Assembly (NCBI GenBank): GCA_965225895.1
Contig: CBDDBR010000009.1
Span: 1 to 35,532 of the forward strand
Direction: 5' to 3'
Source: Endobugula sp965225895
GTDB lineage: Bacteria; Pseudomonadota; Gammaproteobacteria; Pseudomonadales; Cellvibrionaceae
Length of the DNA: 35,532 nt
Below, piece after piece: positions 25,453 to 32,583 of this stretch. How positions within the stretch are numbered: position 1 is the stretch's first letter; the number at the start of each line of letters is the position of its first letter. The notes beneath the pieces are model-generated. The model was not told where the DNA came from, did no database searches, and worked only from the letters and a program-made list of their open reading frames with translations. The translations under genes were made by a program, and so were the position numbers.

Positions 25453-25456
25453 TATT

Positions 25457-26071
25457 ATGAGTGAAGCAATGAAAAAACTCCAGGATAAAATCGGCGTTGG
25501 TGCTGATGGGCATTTTGGAAAAAACACAGCAAGAGCCATAGCAAAACATTATGAGCTATCCAATGAAAGAGCTGCACATTTAATGGGGCAAGCATCACAT
25601 GAAAGCGGTGGATTTAAGCTTTGCAGGGAAAACTTAAACTATTCTCCAGAAAGCATGATGCGTGTATGGCCTACTCGTTTTCCAGATTTAGCAAGCACAG
25701 AACCATATGCACGTAATCCATCAGCATTGGCTGATAAAGTATATTCAGGTAGAATGGGTAATGGTGAAGGTGAAGGTAAATTATATATTGGCAGAGGATT
25801 TTTACAATTAACTGGCAAGAATAACTATCGTGAATTTTCAAGCGATATGGGTTTACCAGATATTATAACTGATCCAGACTTGGTAGCTACTGATTATGCA
25901 TTTGAAACTGCAATGTGGTTCTTTAATAAAAACAAGTTATTCGACATTGCAGATGATGGTGTAAATGATGACACAATCCTCAAAATAACCCGCCGTGTAA
26001 ATGGTGGAACGCATGGTTTACTTGATAGAACCAAGCAGACCAACAAAATCTATGGCTGGCTCAAATCATAG
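25457..26071 (+). CDS. Endolysin, glycoside hydrolase 19 lysozyme/chitinase type
   Basis: I placed the start at ATG 25457 (204 aa) because the upstream part of the longer frame only overlaps the preceding small gene. The protein opens with EAMKKLQDKIGVGADGHFGK (peptidoglycan-binding-like). The catalytic core follows: HLMGQASHESGGFKLCRENL (Glu49), GKLYIGRGFLQLTGKNNY (117-type strand) and a C-terminal stretch ITRRVNGGTHGLLDRTKQT. Conserved HESGGF with a second acidic site at NGEGEG (103-107) is typical GH19. It hydrolyses the glycan backbone after holin action. The end overlaps the next gene by 20 bases in another frame. Confidence 0.9.
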   Translation: MSEAMKKLQDKIGVGADGHFGKNTARAIAKHYELSNERAAHLMGQASHESGGFKLCRENLNYSPESMMRVWPTRFPDLASTEPYARNPSALADKVYSGRMGNGEGEGKLYIGRGFLQLTGKNNYREFSSDMGLPDIITDPDLVATDYAFETAMWFFNKNKLFDIADDGVNDDTILKITRRVNGGTHGLLDRTKQTNKIYGWLKS

Positions 26072-26444
26072 CAATAACATTGGTAGAGCTGGAGAGTTTT
26101 TAGCTCTATCAAAATTAGCTTACGCTGGCATCTCATGCACTCTAGTTCAACACGATGTAGATGATGCATACCTCAAAACGCCAAGCGGTAAATTACTGAC
26201 CCTACAAGTCAAAACAGCCAGCAAACTTGCAAATAACGAAAACAAATACAAATGGCCTACAGTTGTCGTAGGAAATCGCAAAAAGTCAGATATATATGCT
26301 TTGGTGGCATTTGATATGCAGAAAGTTTACTGGGCTAGAGGTGATAATAATATTATAAAAAAATGGACAACACGCTTATTCCCAGAAGACTTTGACAATG
26401 AAGATGAATTATTAAATCAAGTAATAAAAAGCTTTGAATTATAA
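26052..26444 (+). CDS. PD-(D/E)XK nuclease-like protein
   Basis: I start at ATG 26052 (130 aa), inside the end of the endolysin gene, since earlier starts only read through it. The protein has GRAGEFLALSKLAYAG (Glu15), then DVDDAYLKTPSGKLLTLQVK with an Asp at 35-38 and Q-V-K (52-54). This Glu/Asp/Q-x-K layout fits PD-(D/E)XK nucleases and Holliday-junction-resolvase-like folds. A role in host DNA breakdown or packaging-junction processing is possible. It closes the rightward transcript. Family assignment is moderate. Confidence 0.65.
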   Translation: MAGSNHSNNIGRAGEFLALSKLAYAGISCTLVQHDVDDAYLKTPSGKLLTLQVKTASKLANNENKYKWPTVVVGNRKKSDIYALVAFDMQKVYWARGDNNIIKKWTTRLFPEDFDNEDELLNQVIKSFEL

Positions 26445-26484
26445 ATATAACGCTTGATGATTACTTGTTTAAAATATACTTAGA

Positions 26485-26520
26485 CGTGTGGGCAAATTCG
26501 GGCATGACTTTGCTCACACG
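26485..26520. terminator. Terminator hairpin between the convergent transcripts
   Basis: A 12-bp stem (CGTGTGGGCAAA at 26485-26496 with TTTGCTCACACG at 26509-26520, one G-U pair) and 12-base loop lie in the 79-base gap between the rightward and leftward genes. On the leftward strand it runs into T-rich sequence (AAGTATATTTT). It probably stops transcription from both sides, weakly on the + side. Confidence 0.6.
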
Positions 26521-26523
26521 AAA

Positions 26524-26724
26524 TCAATGTAATGATTTATTGTAAACCATATTCTGGTCATTTAGCTCTATAATTATTTCTGCCAAGGCTTGCATGACAG
26601 TCCTTTGGTCTGTGACCAAAAGCCTGTCAGATATATAATCACATAAAAGATCAAGTTCCTCATCTGCCTCATCGCCGTCAGTACACGTTAAGTCTATAGT
26701 GAGGTTTATGTTAAATTCTGACAT
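26524..26724 (-). CDS. Small acidic hypothetical protein
   Basis: I start at ATG 26724 (66 aa); the longer frame upstream runs through a terminator hairpin. The protein starts SEFNINLTIDLTCTDGDEAD followed by EELDLLCDYISDRLLVTDQR and ends in a Leu-rich helix. It is the last gene of the leftward direction and lies beyond the terminator at 26738-26780, so expression would need read-through. AAGG lies about 8 bases before the ATG. Confidence 0.55.
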   Translation of the reverse strand: MSEFNINLTIDLTCTDGDEADEELDLLCDYISDRLLVTDQRTVMQALAEIIIELNDQNMVYNKSLH

Positions 26725-26737
26725 ATCACAGCCTTGT

Positions 26738-26780
26738 AAAAAGCGGGCTGTGCCAAGGGAGAAAGGAGACGGCACAGCCC
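26738..26780 (-). terminator. Rho-independent terminator of the leftward operon
   Basis: On the minus strand, GGGCTGTGCC (26780-26771) pairs perfectly with GGCACAGCCC (26754-26745) around a 16-base loop. This is followed by GCTTTTT. It closes the early/replication transcript. The loop is CU-rich (GTCTCCTTTCTCCCTT), which is anti-Shine-Dalgarno-like. Confidence 0.85.
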
Positions 26781-26861
26781 TAGTTAAACGGGCATACACT
26801 GAGCAATCAAGTGTTGGGAGGAGGAGAACCCGCTTAATTTAAGCATAACCTAAATATGCTA
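26738..26861 (-). ncRNA. Candidate structured small RNA with anti-Shine-Dalgarno loops
   Basis: Downstream of the DUF6378 gene, the minus strand holds three hairpins and no ORF. The first is AGCATA/TATGCT. The second is an outer AAGCGGG/CCCGTTT stem that encloses TTCTCCTCCTCCCA and an inner ACACT/AGTGT hairpin. The third is the terminator stem with a CU-rich loop. The unpaired CTCCTCCTCCC contains the CCUCCUCCC anti-SD motif known from alphaproteobacterial cuckoo/CcsR-type small RNAs. It may be a processed 3'-UTR RNA. Folding was done by eye only. Confidence 0.45.
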
Positions 26862-27143
26862 CTCTTTGCAAGCGTCTGACATTTCTGCAGCCAATGCAGC
26901 ATAACCCGCTGCATCTGTGCTGGAATCAGTATGCCCACCATTGCGTAATCTTGCCATTTTAAGCAATACCATCATATTACAAACATCAGATGCATCAACT
27001 TTATGCCCCATGTAACTTGTCCACATTTCTGCTATTGTATTAAAGTTTTCTTTTGGTGTGCCGTAATCTTTTTCCCTGTCACCATTAATTAAGTTTAAAG
27101 CCTGCATTAAAACATCTGATCTAATGTTATTGTATTCTTTCAT
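26859..27143 (-). CDS. DUF6378 family protein
   Basis: This 94-residue protein carries the DUF6378 pattern: ALNLINGDREKDYGTPKENF, NTIAEMWTSYMGHKVDASDV, CNMMVLLKMARLRNGGHTDS then STDAAGYAALAAEMS. The all-helical, charged pattern resembles MazG/dUTPase-like nucleotide pyrophosphohydrolases, but that link is weak and the real function is unknown. The start overlaps the helicase stop (TAATG) with AAGGA 7 bases upstream. Confidence 0.85.
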   Translation of the reverse strand: MKEYNNIRSDVLMQALNLINGDREKDYGTPKENFNTIAEMWTSYMGHKVDASDVCNMMVLLKMARLRNGGHTDSSTDAAGYAALAAEMSDACKE

Positions 27144-28171
27144 TATTCAATCCTTTGCTTGGCTTTCCCACTGCTATCAGTAAACCACATAAATCCATCA
27201 TTCATTGCTATATGACCTGAACCTATAAGTGAAGTTAAAGCCTGCTTATAACTTGTTTTAGGATTACTTGCACTGCTACATTTACCTATAAAGTGATCTT
27301 TAACAGTCTCTTCAGATATAACATGGTAAGCCCTTGGTTCAGGCCAACCAACGCCGCCAGGATTTGGATTACCTAATCCTTCTGATCTAAGCTGTTTAAA
27401 TACACTGCGTAACAAAGTTTGGTTCTTACCTTTTATTTGCGGGCGGTTTGCATCCTCAATTTCTTCAGATGATGCTTTTGTTATAACGCATGTTGTAACA
27501 GCATCCCCATCATCATCTTGGCCTAGCTCAATAACTTTCAACTTAAAATTAAATATTGCGCCAGTTTCCATATCTCTTTGTTTGGTGGCCTTTGCAGAAC
27601 GTAATCCTGTTTCTTCATTATAATCTAATTCTATTTCAGTATCAGTTGCAGCTCTTAATGAACTATGACCCCTTGCCCCTGCTGCTTTATCTTTTCCTGA
27701 ATGGTGTACTGTAGCAACATGCGCCCCTGTAAGCTCACGTAACTGATCGCAATTGCCAATAAACTTTGTCATGTCTTCAGGGCTATTCTCATTTGCACCT
27801 GACATGGCTCTTGATAAAGTATCTATAATAATCATCTTAACAGGGCCATGTATTCGTGCAACTTCACGACATAACTTAGCCAGCACATTCATATCAACAT
27901 TTGCATCAAGCATGTTTACTGGTGATGGCCTTACAGCTAATTTAACGTCCTTATGGTCAGTGTAATGTTGTCTCATGGCTACAACTCTATTATGAAATGC
28001 CATACCGCCTTCAGTAGCTAAATATAAAACACTACCACCAGAAACTTTATTATTATTCCACGGCTGGCTTGCTGCGATATGCCAAGCAATATCCAAAACA
28101 AAGAAAGATTTACCTACATTTGATGGGCCATATATCACTGACATCTGGCCTTCACCAAACCAGCCTTTCAT
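27143..28171 (-). CDS. RepA/AAA_25-type replicative helicase (RecA fold)
   Basis: The 342-residue ATPase shows Walker A GPSNVGKS (residues 15-22), Walker B KMIIIDTLSRA (Asp117) and TEGG (53-56). A sensor region GAHVATVHHSGKDKAAGARG and SSLRAATDTEIELD follows. This pattern is that of RSF1010 RepA-like (AAA_25) replicative helicases. The C-terminal 100 residues are probably a winged helix or loader-binding part. The ATG at 28171 has no ribosome site and would cut off a conserved upstream segment (FPYDAKPQLSRNYL), which is open in the same frame and overlaps the primase end. It would unwind DNA for host polymerase. Confidence 0.85.
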   Translation of the reverse strand: MKGWFGEGQMSVIYGPSNVGKSFFVLDIAWHIAASQPWNNNKVSGGSVLYLATEGGMAFHNRVVAMRQHYTDHKDVKLAVRPSPVNMLDANVDMNVLAKLCREVARIHGPVKMIIIDTLSRAMSGANENSPEDMTKFIGNCDQLRELTGAHVATVHHSGKDKAAGARGHSSLRAATDTEIELDYNEETGLRSAKATKQRDMETGAIFNFKLKVIELGQDDDGDAVTTCVITKASSEEIEDANRPQIKGKNQTLLRSVFKQLRSEGLGNPNPGGVGWPEPRAYHVISEETVKDHFIGKCSSASNPKTSYKQALTSLIGSGHIAMNDGFMWFTDSSGKAKQRIE

Positions 28172-28202
28172 TAAGTAATTTCTGGATAACTGTGGTTTAG
28201 CG

Positions 28203-29060
28203 TCATATGGGAAAGAATACCTGGCTTAAAACACTTTCAATCTTTAAGGCTTCTGCCGTTACATCTGGCCCACGCTCTAACCACATATCAGAATAATCCC
28301 AGCCTTCCATGTCAGGTAGGATGTATTCTATACCATGATCCTCTTGCGCTCTTTCACATGCCTTTATACCAGCCTCATCATTATCCCCTGCAACAACAAA
28401 CGTGCAATCTGGCTTGGCCTGCAAAAGATTATCAACGACTGCTGGAATATTGCCTGCGTTTAATGCAAATACACATGGCTTACCTGTTGCTTCAAAAACT
28501 GTGGCGGCTGTTGCCCATCCTTCAGCTACATAAGCAAAGTCAACTATTGGCCCACCAATTACACTAAAGTTACCAACAACAGGCATTTGATATGAAAACT
28601 TCTTGCGGCCTTCAGCCGTAATAAGTTGATGCCCTACACGTTTACCCTTGGGATCAATAATGGGTATGCATAAATTATCACCATCAATGATTGCATTATT
28701 TATATTTAACTTTTTATTTTCAAGATATGGATGTGTAATACTCGCGTCCCTTTCAGGCCATAGTATATTATCAGTACGCACAGCTTGTATAGCATTTACA
28801 TGACTTTCTGTAGGCCAAAGAGATAAATCCCTCATCCTATCCTTTATCCCCTTGAAATCATTACACTTTCTGCAATGAACAAGCACCTCACCTTTATGCT
28901 CTTTTATCCAAAACCTATCTTTGCCCGCACAATTTGGGCATGGGCCATGAAACTCACCTTGTGCAGTTTTCTTTAATTCTAAACTTTGTATTATTTTTGA
29001 GCCGTATTTTGACCAATTTGCTGATGGAAACTTGCTTTCTGCATTATTATTATGTATCAT
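28203..29060 (-). CDS. DNA primase (zinc finger plus Toprim)
   Basis: The 285-residue primase has a zinc finger, GPCPNCAGKDRFWIKEHKGE, then VLVHCRKC (Cys41, Cys44, Cys63, Cys66), of the P4-alpha/DnaG type. The Toprim motif follows: AYVAEGWATAATVFEATG (Glu180) and FVVAGDNDEAG (Asp226, Asp228). It synthesises primers or starts replication. It is about half the length of a full T7/Twinkle primase-helicase, and the helicase follows in a +1 frame. AAGGA lies 9 bases before the start. The end overlaps an open +1 frame leading to the helicase. Confidence 0.9.
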   Translation of the reverse strand: MIHNNNAESKFPSANWSKYGSKIIQSLELKKTAQGEFHGPCPNCAGKDRFWIKEHKGEVLVHCRKCNDFKGIKDRMRDLSLWPTESHVNAIQAVRTDNILWPERDASITHPYLENKKLNINNAIIDGDNLCIPIIDPKGKRVGHQLITAEGRKKFSYQMPVVGNFSVIGGPIVDFAYVAEGWATAATVFEATGKPCVFALNAGNIPAVVDNLLQAKPDCTFVVAGDNDEAGIKACERAQEDHGIEYILPDMEGWDYSDMWLERGPDVTAEALKIESVLSQVFFPI

Positions 29061-29092
29061 CTATATATTCCTTTTGTTTTGGGGTAGTAGTA

Positions 29093-29139
29093 TGCCTCTC
29101 GCTTAACCTTGTGCGGTATTAAAGCGAGAGGCAATTTTT
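29093..29139 (+). terminator. Terminator-like hairpin with a rightward T-run
   Basis: A 12-bp stem (TGCCTCTCGCTT at 29093-29104 with AAGCGAGAGGCA at 29122-29133) is followed on the + strand by ATTTTTA. The T-run fits rightward transcription, opposite to the surrounding genes, so it may insulate against antisense transcripts, or the hairpin may protect or process the leftward mRNA between SSB and primase. Confidence 0.5.
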
Positions 29140-29141
29140 AT

Positions 29142-29813
29142 CTAAAACGGAATATCATCATCCAAATCATTAGCAGGTGGAGCTTGTGAAGCTACACTCG
29201 CGGCAAATGGATCATACTCTTGCCCATTTACTGGCTTTGCTGGCTGCGTGTTGTTAAATATTGCATCAGAATTAGGTGATACAAAACCATCCACTTTATC
29301 AAATGGATCATCACCACCCTCTAACTCTGCCAGCTCCAATACCTGGACTGCCCGCAAACGCAATGAAACACCGTTCAAACTACCAGTATTATATGGCACG
29401 ATTACAACCGCTACGTTTACTTTTGAGTTTGTTGTAAGCATAAAATCATCTGGCAATCTGTTGCGTGATGCATCAACTTGCTTTGGTGGTTGTGTAATAT
29501 CCCCACCATATGATCCCTTTAACTTACATTTACCAACAATCTCATTATCTGCGTTTCGCTTGTATGGCAAATTAGTAGGCTTGTCAGGCCATTTGCGTTT
29601 TGTATCCATTGCCGCCGCATTTGCATAAGCTTGTGAGCATATTTGATGTAGCTCCTTTGCTTGTTCATCATTTAATTTAAATGACATTTCAAAGGCTGCG
29701 CCCTCATCAAGTGCATGACACTTAACGCTTTTGTTTTCTTGTGTATCAAATTTATATGTACCATTTAGTCTAGGGTACAATGTTGCGGTTACACCGCTTA
29801 TCATATGTTGCAT
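29142..29813 (-). CDS. ssb: Single-stranded DNA-binding protein
   Basis: This 223-residue protein has an N-terminal, beta-rich domain (GVTATLYPRLNGTYKFDTQE) and a middle region with GKCKLKGSYGGDITQPPKQ and VNVAVVIVPYNTGSLNGVSL. The C-terminal linker is disordered and ends NDLDDDIPF, exactly the acidic DDDIPF tip used by bacterial SSB to bind partner proteins. The rest does not look like bacterial SSB but fits phage OB-fold SSBs (T7 gp2.5 role). It protects single strands during replication and recombination. AAGGAG precedes the start. Confidence 0.85.
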   Translation of the reverse strand: MQHMISGVTATLYPRLNGTYKFDTQENKSVKCHALDEGAAFEMSFKLNDEQAKELHQICSQAYANAAAMDTKRKWPDKPTNLPYKRNADNEIVGKCKLKGSYGGDITQPPKQVDASRNRLPDDFMLTTNSKVNVAVVIVPYNTGSLNGVSLRLRAVQVLELAELEGGDDPFDKVDGFVSPNSDAIFNNTQPAKPVNGQEYDPFAASVASQAPPANDLDDDIPF

Positions 29814-29859
29814 ATTGCAAACTCCTTAAAAATACGTGACACCCTCACGCTGGGATAAA

Positions 29860-30651
29860 TTATATCTCGCCATCCAACCAAGGTGGTAGAGATAATGTTT
29901 CTAAATCAGGCCAACCAGTGCTGTAATCATTGGTTTCTTTTGCCCGCTTTATCTTGTGTAATGTTTGCATCATTTCTTGGCGTGCGTACCTGTCATATTT
30001 ATCTGACAATTCATAACACGCTGTTGCATGTGGTTTTTCTTTTTCAATTGCGATAAATATAAAGCTAGAAATCTTAATACCTTCAAGCTCTAAACAATAT
30101 CTGTAAAAGCTTTGTTGCAAAGAATAATTAAAATTCCTCAAAGCCTTAGAAAACCCATTCAAGCTTGCATCTTGGCATGTCTTAACATCAAGAATTAGGC
30201 CAGCAGATGCTAAAAACCCATCAGGTCTAGTTTTAAGCCCTAATCCAGTTTCAGGACACGTTACAAAGAATGATGCTTCTGTAATCAACTCTTTGTTGTT
30301 CAATAATTTAGCTCCCATAGGGTGCGTTAAACACTCTTCAGCCATGTCACATGCTAAATCATAGTCAGCCTCGGTCAGTAGTAGCTTATTTTGCTTCTCT
30401 GCATCCTCTTTGGCTTCACTCCACGCCTTGCCGCGCCTTGTCTCTGGCCCACGTAAAATTAAATCTTTCTCTGGCTCAAGTAGCATCGCATGTACTGCCG
30501 TACCTAAATCAAAAGCAGGGTTTTCTTTGCGTACTTTACCTTTCCAGTGACGTAATGTTGTGCTGGCCACTGCCTTTAAATCACTTGATGATATATTCTC
30601 ATGTGCATGATATTCTTCATTGCTCATTTTATTACTTAAAATCATAGTCAT
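29860..30651 (-). CDS. RecE-like exonuclease (PD-(D/E)XK, DUF3799 type)
   Basis: This 263-residue nuclease has SNEEYHAHENISSSDLKAVA, then FDLGTAVHAMLLEPEKDLIL (His in GTAVH). The catalytic LKTRPDGFLASAGLILDVKT (Asp, then D-V-K) follows, and YSLQQSFYRYCLELEGI with the QxxxY motif of the RecB/RecE family. It is expected to degrade one strand for recombination. A good AGAGGAG site 8 bases before ATG 30651 sets the start. No recombinase of the beta/Erf/Sak type is visible; SSB is adjacent. Confidence 0.9.
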   Translation of the reverse strand: MTMILSNKMSNEEYHAHENISSSDLKAVASTTLRHWKGKVRKENPAFDLGTAVHAMLLEPEKDLILRGPETRRGKAWSEAKEDAEKQNKLLLTEADYDLACDMAEECLTHPMGAKLLNNKELITEASFFVTCPETGLGLKTRPDGFLASAGLILDVKTCQDASLNGFSKALRNFNYSLQQSFYRYCLELEGIKISSFIFIAIEKEKPHATACYELSDKYDRYARQEMMQTLHKIKRAKETNDYSTGWPDLETLSLPPWLDGEI

Positions 30652-30664
30652 AGTTTATTCTCCT

Positions 30665-31135
30665 CTATTTAAAATTTTCTGCCCCATATAATGCAATCAA
30701 AGCGGCTTCTGCACGTCCGTCATCTTTGACCCTACTAAATAATTGAGCATATTCTGGAAATCTTTCCATTGCTTTACTGCGACTTACGCCTTTATCCCTA
30801 TTCAATCCGAAATGTCCCTTCCATTTTGCGGGCGTTACAAAGTGCGTGGGGTGCTTGTTAGCAGCTATACATGCCTGCAACATTCCATAACCCTCACCAA
30901 ATCTAAATACACTAGACACACCTTGCCCTGGCATAGACCCAACACGCTCAACAACTGCAAATCTTGTCTTTGTTTCTGGCTCTAAAATATTTAGTAATGC
31001 ATGGCAATCTATAATATTTTTACCAGCATGATTTAACATTATTGGCATATCGTGGATTTCGAGTTTATTGGCTTCAGGCCAATAAATCGCAATCGCACCA
31101 GTGTAACCTGGGTCTATACCAAATATTGAAAGCAT
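30665..31135 (-). CDS. RuvC-like Holliday junction resolvase
   Basis: I start at ATG 31135 (156 aa), behind AGGAAG with 7 bases spacing. The RNase H-fold signature begins with IFGIDPGYTGAIAIYWPE (Asp8) and continues with RFAVVERVGSMPGQGVSSVF (Glu), ending RVKDDGRAEAALIALYG (Asp). That is the RuvC/phage resolvase catalytic set. It would cut branched DNA before packaging. The start lies just after the damaged ribbon-helix-helix gene. Confidence 0.88.
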   Translation of the reverse strand: MLSIFGIDPGYTGAIAIYWPEANKLEIHDMPIMLNHAGKNIIDCHALLNILEPETKTRFAVVERVGSMPGQGVSSVFRFGEGYGMLQACIAANKHPTHFVTPAKWKGHFGLNRDKGVSRSKAMERFPEYAQLFSRVKDDGRAEAALIALYGAENFK

Positions 31136-31145
31136 ATCATTCTTC

Positions 31146-31360
31146 CTATTCATCAACGTCTAAAACTAAACCATTACCTGGGTATAATGCAGTTTCATCT
31201 ATTCCAGGTGGCCTTACTTCCACACCTTGCTTTGTCACTTGCATAAGAGCCGCCATACGAACAAATGCCGTGAAAGCTTAATCCAGTTTTATTTGCAGCT
31301 TCAGCTTATCGCTTCATGTTGGCTTATCGCTAAATCCTAATTAAAGTTTTTCTTATCCAT
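31146..31360 (-). pseudogene. Ribbon-helix-helix protein gene with several frameshifts
   Basis: From ATG 31360 (GGAG six bases before) the frame stops after MDKKNFN. In other frames the same DNA gives, piece by piece, an RHH protein: IRIS, DK, HEAIS, EAANKTGLSF, then TAFVRMAALMQVTKQGVEVR and PPGIDETALYPGNGLVLDVD. Piecing it together needs about five single-base indels, near AATTAGG, ATTTAGC, AAGCCAA, AGCTGAA and TTTCACG. The restored spacing IRISDx8EAANKxGLSxxAFVR fits RHH/CopG-type regulators. The last part is still open from 31277 to 31146 (ATG 31256, 36 aa). An 18-base direct repeat unit (GCTTATCGCT at 31304 and 31322) lies in the damaged part. Confidence 0.65.
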
Positions 31361-31389
31361 TTTAATCTCCATTTTCATTTTTATAGTCA

Positions 31390-31417
31390 GTTATATATAT
31401 AATTTATATTGGTGCAA
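31390..31417 (-). promoter_or_regulatory. Possible promoter before the ribbon-helix-helix/RuvC genes
   Basis: On the minus strand TTGCAC (31417-31412), a 16-base spacer and TATAAC (31395-31390) lie 30 bases before ATG 31360, in a very AT-rich gap. The -10-like box is good, the -35 poor. It may give a separate transcript for the recombination/replication genes. Confidence 0.35.
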
Positions 31418-31421
31418 TATA

Positions 31422-32201
31422 TTATTTAATCTTTTTTGCAAAATAAACATACCGCCATGATTTTTTACCTTCAATTGAACCTATGAATGGCTTTTGATTT
31501 TCATTGTTTCGAGATACCAAACCTTGGCTGTATAATATGTTTAATTGTGGTGCTACGAATGAAACGCTTAACCCTGTATTCCTAGCAACCATTGACGTTG
31601 TATATCTACCGCCACGATTAATTGATTTTAATATACGCTGCTGTTTTGCTATCTCATGCTTTGCGGGAAAGCTTTGTGAATTAAGTGAAATATTCTTATT
31701 TGCACATGAAGTTGACAAGCTTTGTATCTTTCTGCCCTTATGTAATGGCGTTCTTAATCCTAATTTTATTTGCTGTTTCTCAAATTGTTGCATCTTGTAA
31801 GAATATATTATTTCGTAATGATGTTTCTTATCATTCTGATTTAATCTTTCTTTGAGTTCTTCGATGTTTTTCGGTGGCTTCTCAGTTTCAACTCCATCAA
31901 TTCCATCAAATCTTGCTGCTCTTCTAAAAACCACCTGTAGTATTTCCTGTCCCTGGTCGGGTCTGGGTTCTTCATGTCCTCTATCATTAACGAGTTCATC
32001 TTGATTAATCTCATTGTCATTTTGTGGGCTTCTGAAACGTGCATATTTTTCCTCATGTTTTATAAATTCAATATTATATTTAGATTTAGTTCTAGCTAAA
32101 AAGCTTTCATTCATATCCAAAAGCCTAGCGGTCTCTGCTTGTGTTAAACCTTGTTCGGCTGCGGATTTAATTTGCTTAATCGTTTTTGCATTAACAGCCA
32201 T
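31422..32201 (-). CDS. Helix-turn-helix DNA-binding protein
   Basis: This 259-residue protein, started at ATG 32201 behind GAGG, has an N-terminal HTH (TIKQIKSAAEQGLTQAETAR then LLDMNESFLARTKSKYNIEF) and a charged middle. The C-terminal winged-helix-like region (ILKSINRGGRYTTSMVARNT, SVSFVAPQLNILYSQGLVSR) ends SWRYVYFAKKIK. Two DNA-binding ends suggest a regulator or replication initiator. It is coupled to the upstream gene (TGATG). Its exact target is unknown, but it may act on the divergent promoters at 35206-35323. Confidence 0.7.
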   Translation of the reverse strand: MAVNAKTIKQIKSAAEQGLTQAETARLLDMNESFLARTKSKYNIEFIKHEEKYARFRSPQNDNEINQDELVNDRGHEEPRPDQGQEILQVVFRRAARFDGIDGVETEKPPKNIEELKERLNQNDKKHHYEIIYSYKMQQFEKQQIKLGLRTPLHKGRKIQSLSTSCANKNISLNSQSFPAKHEIAKQQRILKSINRGGRYTTSMVARNTGLSVSFVAPQLNILYSQGLVSRNNENQKPFIGSIEGKKSWRYVYFAKKIK

Positions 32202-32365
32202 CACTCATACCTCACGAATTTACCATCATCATCTAATGCGGGTATTTTGGTTCGTTCTGGTTTCTGTAAATCCTTTATGTGATTTTTAAAAACTTCATTT
32301 AAAATAGAGTTGGGGTTAAAAACAATCTTTTCACCACCAACATTAATTATCTTATCTTTAATCAT
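32201..32365 (-). CDS. Small hypothetical protein
   Basis: This 54-residue ORF reads MIKDKIINVGGEKIVFNPNS then ILNEVFKNHIKDLQKPERTK and ends DDDGKFVRYE. AGGGG lies about 8 bases before the ATG. It overlaps both neighbours (ATGA upstream, TGATG downstream), a pattern of translational coupling, so I consider it a real gene. No family recognised. Confidence 0.7.
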   Translation of the reverse strand: MIKDKIINVGGEKIVFNPNSILNEVFKNHIKDLQKPERTKIPALDDDGKFVRYE

Positions 32366-32583
32366 AATTTTAACCCCTCTGGACGTAGTTTTGGTTTAAT
32401 GGTTAATGATGAAACTTTATCCGTTTGCAGGCATTGAGCCATGCTTTCAGGAAAGTGTGGATAATATTTCGCATATATTGCGGGCATAGCATCCCCACAT
32501 TCTTTCGCGCTGGCATACATTTGCTCAAAGTTCGATCCACCTTCTAAAGTCAAAGAAATGCTTAAAAGTGTAAAAAAAGTCAT
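32362..32583 (-). CDS. Small protein with possible signal segment
   Basis: I start at ATG 32583 (73 aa), overlapping the upstream stop (ATGA). The N terminus TFFTLLSISLTLEGGSNFEQ is hydrophobic enough for a weak signal or membrane anchor, followed by SAKECGDAMPAIYAKYYPHF with cysteines at two sites (KECGD, AQCLQ). It resembles small exported marine phage proteins of unknown role. Confidence 0.6.
   Translation of the reverse strand: MTFFTLLSISLTLEGGSNFEQMYASAKECGDAMPAIYAKYYPHFPESMAQCLQTDKVSSLTIKPKLRPEGLKL

Noticed and set aside
25340..25456. N-terminal extension of the endolysin
   Set aside because: The extra 39 codons only read the small basic gene in another frame; ATG 25457 gives a normal GH19 start.
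31042..31281. + strand ORF of 79 codons
   Set aside because: It is antisense to the RuvC-like gene and the damaged RHH gene, without ribosome site or family pattern.
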